From Lentisphaerota bacterium (lineage in GTDB: Bacteria; Verrucomicrobiota; Kiritimatiellia; RFP12; UBA3636), in assembly GCA_012514445.1 (NCBI GenBank), contig JAAZAI010000021.1, forward strand, positions 1 to 12,583: a DNA stretch of 12,583 nucleotides, given 5' to 3'. Positions 7,528 through 12,583 of the stretch are shown here, in pieces; position 1 is the first letter of the stretch, and every line of letters begins with the position of its first letter. A program made the position numbers and the translations under genes. The notes under the pieces were generated by a model that had not been told where the DNA came from, did not search any database, and saw only the letters and a list, made by a program, of their open reading frames with translations.

Positions 7528-9552
7528 ATGGCGGATAAATCAGAAGGCAGACCCAACGGCGACTGGTTCGTGCGCATGCGCAACGGAACCATCTTCGGCC
7601 CCATCAACACGAAGGGCCTCGTGCATTGGGCCTGCGACGGACGGGTGATGCCCGACGACGAAATCTCCGCCGACCGCGTCACCTGGCAGGCCGCCCGCGA
7701 ACTCGACGCGCTCGGCATGGACACGATGATCGAGCTGCCCGACGGCACGTTCCTCGGCCCCTACAACGAGAAGGCCATCGACCCGCTCGCCCGCGAAGGC
7801 AAGATCCCCCCGCGTTCGAAGCGCTTCCACGTCGACGAACTCGACGCGCGCATCGCAAGCCGCCAGATGGCGCTCTTCGGCGACGAAGCCTGGAACCGCC
7901 AGGCCGACGCCGCGCCCGTGCCCGGCGGCGGCGACGAGAACGCCGAGACGCGCCTCCGGGCGAAGTTCGAGGAGCAGATGGAGGAGCTTCGGCGCCAGGC
8001 CAAGGACTCCCTCGCCGAATCCGAGCGCGAACTCGAGGCGCTGCGCGCCGAATTCGCCAAGGCGCAGAAGAAGCTCGACGCCGCCGACCGCGCCCTCGCC
8101 CGCGAACGCGAAACCGGCGCGGCGCTCAAGGGCGACATCGAAAAACTCCTCGCAGAGCGCGACGAACTCAAGGCCGAGCTGTCCGGCGCGGAAGAGGCCC
8201 CCGGCGAAGATCCGCGCCTCCCCGAAGCCTTGCGACAGGTCGAGACGCTCACGGCCGACTGCGCCGAACTGCGCTCCCGCCTCTCGGCCATCGAGGCCGA
8301 ACGCAAGTCCGAAGCCTCCGACTTCGAAGCCAGGCTGCAGGCCGCCGAAGCCCGGCACGCCGACCTGCAGGAACGCCTCGCCGCCGCCGAAGCGGCGGCC
8401 GCGGATTTCCAGGACAAGCTCGCCGCCGCCGAAGCGGCCCTCGAAGCCGAAGCCACCCGCCGCGCATCGGATGACGAGGCGCGCGACGCCGCCGAAGCGG
8501 AAGCCGCCGCGCTCCACGAACAAGCCGCGGCCGCCGATGCCGAAGCCGCCGCCCACAAGGCCAAGCTCGAAGCCGCGGAGGCCGAGGCCGCCGCGCTGCA
8601 CGGACGTCTCGCGGCCGCGGAGGCCGAAGCCGCCGAGCACAAGGCCAAGTTCGACGAATTGGAGACGGAGTACCGGGAGCTTCTCGACTTTTCGAATCGG
8701 CGGGACGCCGAGGCCCAGGAGAAGATCCTCCTGCTCAGCGCCGGCTCGCCGCAGGCGCCCATGGGCGAAGGCGAGACGTTCGGCGCCAATCGCCGGATCG
8801 GCGATCTGGAGAAGCGCCTCGCGGACCTGATCCGCGAACGCGACCTGCTCAAGGACTCCCTGACGCAGAGCAACGCCCGCGCCGCCACCGCCGAGCGGCC
8901 GACCGAGGGCGACATCGCCATCATCAAGATGCTCGCCGAAGGCGCGCTGGCCATGATGAAGAAGACGCTCGAGGCCGAGAAGGAGTGCAACGCGGCCGCC
9001 CGAGCCGCCAGCGCGGAGCTGCAGGGCTCCCTCCACGAGGAGATCGAGCGCCTCGAGCGCGTCATGGCGCGCGATCCCGGCGAGACCTCCCGCGCCGAGC
9101 AGGCCGAACAGCGCAACGACCGGCTCATCGCCAAGCTCCAGCAGGAGCTCGAATCCGCGCGCCGCCACCATCAGGCGGACATGGCCCGGGCCGAGGCGAA
9201 CGAAAAGGCCATGGAAGGCCGCTGCAAGGCGCTCGTCCAGAAAGAGGCGCTCCTGCGCGAGAAGCTCTCGCGCGTCGAACAGCGCACGGCGGACTACGAC
9301 TCGCTCACGAGCCAGCTCCGCCGCAAGGAGAGCGCGCTGCTCTCCGCGGAGAAGGAATTCGAGGAGACGCGCCAGCAGTGGCAGATCATCCAGGCCACGC
9401 TGCAGCACCGCATCGAGGAGCTCGAAAGCGGCGCCGGCCTGCTCTTCGACGCCGAGGGACGTCCCCGCGAAGGCCAGCCGCCTCCGAGCGGCGAGGGCGG
9501 CGACGACGATCGGCGCTTCAAGATCGAACCCTGGATGCGGCGGATGCGCTAG
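7528..9552 (+). CDS. GYF_2-domain long coiled-coil protein (paralogue 2)
   Basis: This 674-residue protein is built like the preceding gene. A GYF_2-like domain lies at 12-61 (DWF, FGP turn at 23-25, VTW). A second unit with FLGPY lies at 67-105. A charged coiled coil then runs from about 137 to 635, with a break near 385-420. Residues 272-377 are almost pure Ala/Glu helix made of 28-residue (four-heptad) repeats. The tail is disordered (PPPSGEGGDDD, 651-661) and ends in a basic, tryptophan-bearing RRFKIEPWMRRMR. There is no signal peptide, membrane segment or ATPase motif, so it is not an SMC/Rad50-type protein. GGAGCAGGGGG (7512-7522) precedes ATG 7528. By architecture it could be a filament-like scaffold or spacer working with its paralogue, possibly as a hetero-oligomer. 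That function is inferred only from shape and adjacency. Confidence 0.76.
   Translation: MADKSEGRPNGDWFVRMRNGTIFGPINTKGLVHWACDGRVMPDDEISADRVTWQAARELDALGMDTMIELPDGTFLGPYNEKAIDPLAREGKIPPRSKRFHVDELDARIASRQMALFGDEAWNRQADAAPVPGGGDENAETRLRAKFEEQMEELRRQAKDSLAESERELEALRAEFAKAQKKLDAADRALARERETGAALKGDIEKLLAERDELKAELSGAEEAPGEDPRLPEALRQVETLTADCAELRSRLSAIEAERKSEASDFEARLQAAEARHADLQERLAAAEAAAADFQDKLAAAEAALEAEATRRASDDEARDAAEAEAAALHEQAAAADAEAAAHKAKLEAAEAEAAALHGRLAAAEAEAAEHKAKFDELETEYRELLDFSNRRDAEAQEKILLLSAGSPQAPMGEGETFGANRRIGDLEKRLADLIRERDLLKDSLTQSNARAATAERPTEGDIAIIKMLAEGALAMMKKTLEAEKECNAAARAASAELQGSLHEEIERLERVMARDPGETSRAEQAEQRNDRLIAKLQQELESARRHHQADMARAEANEKAMEGRCKALVQKEALLREKLSRVEQRTADYDSLTSQLRRKESALLSAEKEFEETRQQWQIIQATLQHRIEELESGAGLLFDAEGRPREGQPPPSGEGGDDDRRFKIEPWMRRMR
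8341..8655 (+). repeat. 28-residue (84-bp) repeats in the coiled coil of paralogue 2
   Basis: Units start at residues 272, 300, 321 and 349 and share the pattern AAEAxxxxLxxxLAAAEAxA. The clearest pair is 8488-8571 and 8572-8655, with AAEAEAAALH at the head and HKAKLE or HKAKFD near the end of both copies. Many synonymous differences show the duplication is old or has been maintained by selection on the protein. Twenty-eight residues equal exactly four heptads, so the coiled-coil register is kept. Confidence 0.8.
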
Positions 9553-9591
9553 GCGGACCATTCATTTACCCACACACGAGGTTGATCCAAC

Positions 9592-10464
9592 ATGAGCGGA
9601 CAGGAAGAAGGCAGACCCCACGACGGCCCCGAGACGGCCGAAAACGCATTTGCGCTCGCATTCCCCAAAGGCGACGAATCGTTCCCCGTGCTCAAGGCGT
9701 TCCAGGAGTTTCTGGACGCCGAACGCGAACGCGCCCGGCGCCGCCAGATGACGCTGACGATCTGCTTCATGTCGGCGATCGTCTTGCTGGTCGTCCTCTT
9801 CTGCGTCATCGGCGCTGTTCTCTTCAGCGGCATGATGCGCCGCAGCGACACGCAGCAGGCGCAGATGCTCGACATCCTGCTGCAGCGCATGCCCGCGCCC
9901 GTCGCGCAGGCGCCGGCGCTCCAGCCCGCGCCGCAGCCGGTCGTCGCGGCGCAGCCAGATCCGCAGGTTTCCGAACTGCTGGAGGTGATCAAGTCGCTCC
10001 AGGCGCAGAATGTCGAGATGATGTCCGCCCTGCAGGAGCGCATCCGCGAGCCCGAGCCCAAGGTCGCGCCCCCCGCCCGACCCTCTCCCGCCGAAGCGGC
10101 CGCCCAGGCTCGCAAGACCGGCATCTACTCCTCCCCGCGCCGCAAGCCAGAACCCGCGCCTGAACAACCTCGCCCCGCGCCTGCGCAACCCCGGCCCGCG
10201 GCCGAGGACGTGGCGGAGCCGGACGCGACGGCGGCAGCCGCCGAGGCGCCTGAAGCGCCGGCGGTCGAGGACAAGCCCAGAGCCGAAGAAGCGCCAGCCG
10301 CATCCGCGGGGCCCGTCAAGGTGAAGATCGTCCGCACCCGCGACATGCATTCGCCGGCGGGCTACTCCCCCGAACAGATCACGATCGTGTCCTCCGGCAA
10401 CGTCAAGTTCCCGTGGCGCGTGCTCATGCCGACCGGCACGAACACGCAGGAAGCCATGCGATGA
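9592..10464 (+). CDS. Single-pass membrane protein with proline-rich tail and small C-terminal domain
   Basis: This is a 290-residue protein of unrecognised family. Residues 1-52 are hydrophilic and end in a basic stretch (RERARRRQ). A strong membrane segment follows (about 53-80), then a short helix (82-100), an Ala/Pro-rich stretch (101-124), a helix (125-152) and a long Pro/Ala/Glu-rich disordered region (153-240, with KPEPAPEQPRPAPAQPRP). A compact, probably beta-rich end (241-282) contains VKVKIVRTRDM and VKFPWRVLMP. The positive-inside rule favours a cytoplasmic N-terminus and an exported tail, a TonB/TolA-like layout without TonB motifs, though Arg83-Arg84 after the segment weaken this. 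GAGGTT lies about 8 nt before ATG 9592. Residues 6-9 (EGRP) and their codons match those of the preceding gene. The TGA overlaps the next ATG. It may anchor the upstream GYF coiled-coil proteins; this is unproven. Confidence 0.62.
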   Translation: MSGQEEGRPHDGPETAENAFALAFPKGDESFPVLKAFQEFLDAERERARRRQMTLTICFMSAIVLLVVLFCVIGAVLFSGMMRRSDTQQAQMLDILLQRMPAPVAQAPALQPAPQPVVAAQPDPQVSELLEVIKSLQAQNVEMMSALQERIREPEPKVAPPARPSPAEAAAQARKTGIYSSPRRKPEPAPEQPRPAPAQPRPAAEDVAEPDATAAAAEAPEAPAVEDKPRAEEAPAASAGPVKVKIVRTRDMHSPAGYSPEQITIVSSGNVKFPWRVLMPTGTNTQEAMR

Positions 10465-11231
10465 AGTTTTGCGTCCTGGCCAGCGGCAGCAGCGGCAACT
10501 GCATCTACATCGAATCGAAAGGCACCCGGGTCCTCGTGGACGCCGGGATCAGCCGCAAGTCCGTCCAGGAACGTCTCGCGCAGATCGGCGTCGGCCTCGA
10601 CGCCATCGCCGGCCTCTGCATCACACACGACCACTCGGACCACACGGCCGGCATCCCCGTGCTCACGGGGCGCCATCGCCTGCCGCTCTACGCGACCTAC
10701 GGGACGTCCACGACGGTCGAGTCCAACGCGAAGAAGCATTTCGAGTGGAACCTCTTCGAGGCGGGTTGCGCGTTCGGCATCGGGGCGCTGACCTTCGAGG
10801 CCTTCACCGTGCCGCACGACGCCGGCGATCCCGTGGGGTTCGTGGTCAGCGACGGCGAACGCCGGCTGGGCATCGCCACGGACATGGGGGAGGTGCCGGA
10901 CATGGTGGCCCATCATCTGAAGGGCTGCCACGCGCTGATCCTTGAATTCAACCACGACCGCGACCTGCTGCTGAACTCCAGCCGCCCCTGGATGGTCAAG
11001 CAGCGCATCCTCGGGCGCCGCGGCCACCTCTCGAACGTTCAGGCGTGCGACCTGCTCCGGTGCATCGCGGGAGACCAGCTCCGCACGCTCTTCCTCGCGC
11101 ATCTCAGCGAGGAATGCAACACCCCGGCGCTCGCCCGCGGCTGCGCGGCGGAAGTGCTGCGCGATTGCGGCCTCGCCGGCACCACGCAGCTCTGCCTCCA
11201 CCAGTGGCCCGGGCCCGTGCTCGACGTCTAA
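10461..11231 (+). CDS. yycJ: YycJ/WalJ-type metallo-beta-lactamase-fold hydrolase (probable DNA exonuclease)
   Basis: This is a 256-residue MBL-fold protein of the PhnP/YycJ branch. Metal-binding motifs are intact: THDHSDH (55-61), His119 in VPHDAGDP, Asp141 in TDMGE, and His214 in AHLSEECNTP. YycJ-typical signatures are also present: the N-terminal LASGSSGNCIYIES (6-19), LEFNHD (161-166) and GHLSNVQA (188-195). Bacillus YycJ/WalJ homologues have been described as nucleases acting on double-stranded DNA and implicated in repair; the substrate here is inferred. ATG 10461 was chosen over an earlier in-frame start at 10413 because MKFCVLASGSSGN is the family N-terminus, AGGAAG sits at 10448-10453, and the ATG overlaps the preceding stop as ATGA. 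That overlap implies co-expression with the membrane-protein gene. Its stop overlaps that of the convergent trmJ by 4 nt. Confidence 0.88.
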   Translation: MKFCVLASGSSGNCIYIESKGTRVLVDAGISRKSVQERLAQIGVGLDAIAGLCITHDHSDHTAGIPVLTGRHRLPLYATYGTSTTVESNAKKHFEWNLFEAGCAFGIGALTFEAFTVPHDAGDPVGFVVSDGERRLGIATDMGEVPDMVAHHLKGCHALILEFNHDRDLLLNSSRPWMVKQRILGRRGHLSNVQACDLLRCIAGDQLRTLFLAHLSEECNTPALARGCAAEVLRDCGLAGTTQLCLHQWPGPVLDV

Positions 11232-12052
11232 CTCCGCTCCCCGTTCGCCACCGCCCAACGGCTCTGGCGCACGACGCCCATGAGGATGCGCACGTCGTCC
11301 TCGGTCAGCGCACCGCGGGAGAAGATCCGGCTCATCGCCGCCATCATGTGGTCCGCCATCGCCGGCTCCATGAAGCCGATTTCGCCCAGATAGTCCCGCC
11401 AGATCCCGATCATCCGCGCCTTCAGGGCGGCGGGCGCGGGCGGCGACTTCTCGCGGACGGGTTCGAACGACCCGGCCGCGAGGAACAGCTCGTAGACCAT
11501 CACCATCACGGCTTGCGCGAGGTTCAGCGACGCGTAGGCCGCGGTGGGGATCTGCACGAGGTGCGTGCAGCAGGCGACCTCCTCGTTGTGCAGGCCGCAG
11601 TCCTCCCGGCCGAAGACAATCGCCACCGGCCCCGTCGCCGCAAGCGGCGCGACCGCCGCGGCCGTCTCGCGCGGCGTGAGCGCGTGCTGGCGATACAGGC
11701 CGCGTCGCGCCGTCGTCCCGACGACGGCCACGCAGTCCGCGACGGCCTCGCCGAGCGTCGCGAACGTCTCGCGCGCGGCGAGCACGTCGTCCGCGTGCAC
11801 GGCCATCTTCTCCGCCTCCGCCCAGTCGAGCGCGGCATCGGGCGCGACGAGCCGCAGATGCCGAATCCCCATGTTGGACATGGCCCGGCAGGCGCTGCCG
11901 ACGTTACCGCCGTACAGCGTGCCGACCAGCACGATTCGGATGTTGTCGAGATCTCCTCTTAGTGGAGCATCAGAGCTTTGCGTGTGATGATCTTTGTCGC
12001 CAACTTTGTCGCGAACTTTGTCGACCCCTTTTTCACCGGATGGGATCGGCAT
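11228..12052 (-). CDS. trmJ: tRNA (cytidine/uridine-2'-O-)-methyltransferase TrmJ
   Basis: This is a SPOUT-fold (SpoU/TrmH-type) methyltransferase, predicted to 2'-O-methylate position 32 of tRNA anticodon loops using S-adenosylmethionine. The catalytic domain begins at NIRIVLVGT. It shows motif 1 GGNVGSACRAMSNMG, motif 2 VAIVFGREDCGLHNEE and motif 3 ASLNLAQAVMVMVYE; the last two form the knotted cofactor site. A C-terminal helical extension follows, as in E. coli TrmJ (246 aa). The start is uncertain. ATG 12052 gives 274 residues with about 36 unusual residues before the domain, including a DKVRDKVGDKD stretch encoded by a 12-bp repeat. ATG 12106 would add 18 more. Neither has a good ribosome site. 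A GAGGAG at 11953-11958 lies about 10 nt before an ATC codon at the domain edge. The core function is well supported; the N-terminus is not. Confidence 0.88.
   Translation of the reverse strand: MPIPSGEKGVDKVRDKVGDKDHHTQSSDAPLRGDLDNIRIVLVGTLYGGNVGSACRAMSNMGIRHLRLVAPDAALDWAEAEKMAVHADDVLAARETFATLGEAVADCVAVVGTTARRGLYRQHALTPRETAAAVAPLAATGPVAIVFGREDCGLHNEEVACCTHLVQIPTAAYASLNLAQAVMVMVYELFLAAGSFEPVREKSPPAPAALKARMIGIWRDYLGEIGFMEPAMADHMMAAMSRIFSRGALTEDDVRILMGVVRQSRWAVANGERS
11992..12023. repeat. CTTTGTCG direct repeats, three copies at 12-bp period
   Basis: CTTTGTCG occurs at 11992-11999, 12004-12011 and 12016-12023, linked by 4-nt spacers (CCAA, CGAA). On the minus strand it reads CGACAAAG and in the trmJ frame gives DKVRDKVGDKD. 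The related CCTTGTCG occurs in inverted orientation at 12150-12169. Confidence 0.9.
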
Positions 12053-12062
12053 TTCGCGGCTG

Positions 12063-12098
12063 CACTTGCTCTCCGCACTTGCTCGGTTACACTTGCTC
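12063..12098. repeat. CACTTGCTC direct repeats, three copies
   Basis: CACTTGCTC is exact at 12063-12071, 12076-12084 and 12090-12098, with start-to-start spacing of 13 and 14 bp. The unequal spacing is not a codon multiple, which argues against a protein repeat and for a nucleic-acid element. Confidence 0.88.
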
Positions 12099-12149
12099 GT
12101 ACACATGTTCGATGACGATTAAGATTATGATTATGATGAGATTTCGAAT

Positions 12150-12171
12150 CGACAAGGCTCACGACAAGGCT
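12150..12171. repeat. CGACAAGGCT pair at 12-bp period, inverted relative to the 11992 array
   Basis: GACAAGGCT occurs at 12151-12159 and 12163-12171, each preceded by C or TC. The core CGACAAGG is the reverse complement of CCTTGTCG and differs by one base from the CGACAAAG read on the minus strand at 11992-12023. The two arrays therefore face each other across about 125 bp. Confidence 0.82.
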
Positions 12172-12260
12172 TGGTGAAAACCCACACGAATCCCGGAAAA
12201 AACCTACGATACGTTTCGATATAGAAGCAACAACAAAGCCATGTTTTCTACCAGCTATTC

Positions 12261-12287
12261 CGTGTTTTCCGTGGAGAGAAAACCACG
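12261..12287 (-). terminator. Candidate hairpin downstream of the epimerase gene
   Basis: CGTGTTTTC (12261-12269) pairs with GAAAACCACG (12278-12287) with one bulged C and an 8-nt loop. It lies 7 bp past the epimerase stop. No uridine run follows on the minus strand, so termination is possible but not shown. Confidence 0.3.
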
Positions 12288-12293
12288 AAACCC

Positions 12294-12583
12294 TTAAGTA
12301 ATCCGGTGATACGCGCGATACCACTGGACGAAGCGCGGGACGCCCGTCTCGATCGTGGTGGTCGGCTCGAAGCCGAGCTTGGCGCGGATGCGCTCGATGT
12401 CCGCGCAGGTGGCGGGCACGTCGCCCGGCTGCATCGGCAGCATCGTCATCTTCGGCTCCACGCCGAGCGCGCCTGCCAGGACCTCGATCAGGTGCAGGAG
12501 CTCCTCGGATCGGTGGTTGCCGATGTTGAGCACCTCGCAGCGGTCGAGGTTCGGCGCGAAGAGCGAGCTCACGACGCCCGAGA
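12294..12583 (-). CDS. UDP-glucuronate 4-epimerase-like NAD-dependent epimerase, C-terminal fragment
   Basis: The frame is open from the window edge and ends in TAA at 12294, giving about 96 residues of C-terminus. The N-terminal Rossmann domain and catalytic YxxxK lie outside. Diagnostic for the CapI/UDP-glucuronate epimerase branch of extended short-chain dehydrogenases are EVLNIGNHRSEEL, the strongly conserved MLPMQPGDVPATCADI, then LGFEPTTTIETGV and RFVQWYRAYH at the end. Such enzymes supply sugar nucleotides, commonly UDP-galacturonate, for capsule, exopolysaccharide or lipopolysaccharide, in the cytoplasm. The apparent GTG in-frame near the edge (12572) is an internal valine, since the reading frame continues upstream with family-like residues (SGVVSSL). 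Related epimerases with other substrates share this tail, so substrate specificity cannot be decided here. Confidence 0.82.
   Translation of the reverse strand, partial: SGVVSSLFAPNLDRCEVLNIGNHRSEELLHLIEVLAGALGVEPKMTMLPMQPGDVPATCADIERIRAKLGFEPTTTIETGVPRFVQWYRAYHRIT

Larger units (their letters stand above)
12053..12293. other. Repeat-rich AT-richer intergenic region between trmJ and the epimerase gene
   Basis: There is no convincing gene in about 240 bp. Besides the CACTTGCTC array, it holds five GAT-N3 hexamers (12111-12140, including GATTAT twice in tandem) and two CGACAAGG copies 12 bp apart (12150-12157, 12162-12169). Minus-strand promoter elements for trmJ are expected here. TTGTTG and TATCGT with a 16-nt spacer near 12214-12241 are possible but weak. 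Open frames through the region on either strand are short, rich in His/Arg/Ser and unlike their neighbours, so they were not called. Confidence 0.6.

Noticed and set aside
6175..9552. SMC/Rad50-like ATPase reading of the long coiled-coil proteins
   Set aside because: There are no Walker A/B or signature motifs in either protein; the heads look like GYF_2 units.
7540..9561. 673-codon open frame antisense to the second GYF-coiled-coil gene
   Set aside because: Its length follows from the GC-rich repetitive helix codons. The protein is a Gly/Leu/Arg mirror with no motif, and the sense frame has a ribosome site, a domain head and operon spacing.
11992..12098. Possible CRISPR array
   Set aside because: Repeats are only 8-9 bp and spacers 4-5 bp, far too short, and no cas gene is present.
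12053..12293. Possible replication origin because of AT-richness, hexamer repeats and many short arrays
   Set aside because: No cluster of TTATCCACA-like DnaA boxes was found and no dnaA, dnaN or gyrase genes are nearby.
11959..12324. 121-codon minus-strand open frame across the repeat region and into the epimerase end
   Set aside because: It overlaps trmJ and the epimerase tail in another frame, has composition unlike neighbours and reads through the repeat arrays without a ribosome site.

Overview
This is a GC-rich bacterial window. It most likely comes from the Verrucomicrobiota/Kiritimatiellota/Lentisphaerota side of the PVC group. The best taxonomic clue is the left third. It carries, on the minus strand, a run of type IV pilus-like genes in the order of the Akkermansia locus Amuc_1102 > 1101 (PilM-like) > 1100 > 1099, and the next gene, the Amuc_1098-type secretin, is expected just outside the window. 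The lineage is inferred from this gene order and from recalled families; no search was run.

Layout. (1) Positions 1-3935, minus strand: four tightly packed pilus-complex genes. They are an exported Amuc_1102-like protein, a PilM-PilN fusion starting with GTG, an Amuc_1100-like (PilO-type) membrane protein, and a partial Amuc_1099-like protein with a membrane anchor, a four-cysteine knuckle and calcium-loop (TSP3-type) motifs. Junctions are TAGTG and ATGA overlaps or a 10-nt gap. (2) Positions 3936-4162: a short AT-richer divergent promoter region. (3) Positions 4163-11231, plus strand: transketolase, then two paralogous soluble coiled-coil proteins that each begin with a GYF_2-like domain, a single-pass membrane protein with a proline-rich tail, and a YycJ/WalJ-type metallo-beta-lactamase-fold nuclease. 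The spacing (17, 21 and 39 nt, then a 4-nt overlap) suggests one transcription unit or closely coupled units. (4) Positions 11228-12052, minus strand: TrmJ-type tRNA 2'-O-methyltransferase, converging on the nuclease gene with overlapping stop codons. (5) About 11990-12293: an AT-richer region with four different short-period direct-repeat arrays. (6) Positions 12294-12583, minus strand: the C-terminal end of a UDP-glucuronate 4-epimerase-like sugar epimerase.

How the parts fit. The pilus operon should assemble an inner-membrane platform: a cytoplasmic PilM domain covalently tied to a PilN-like membrane/periplasmic domain, a PilO-like partner, and accessory exported proteins. The GYF-coiled-coil pair with the proline-rich membrane protein is the least understood part and the best candidate for an undescribed system. 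GYF domains classically bind proline-rich peptides, and proline-rich segments occur in the membrane protein and in the tails of both GYF proteins. Predicted membrane topology may put the tail and the GYF domains in different compartments, so this remains a hypothesis. Two further points deserve attention: a 10-bp G:C homopolymer inside the Amuc_1100-like gene, a possible phase-variation site, and the repeat-packed region upstream of trmJ.
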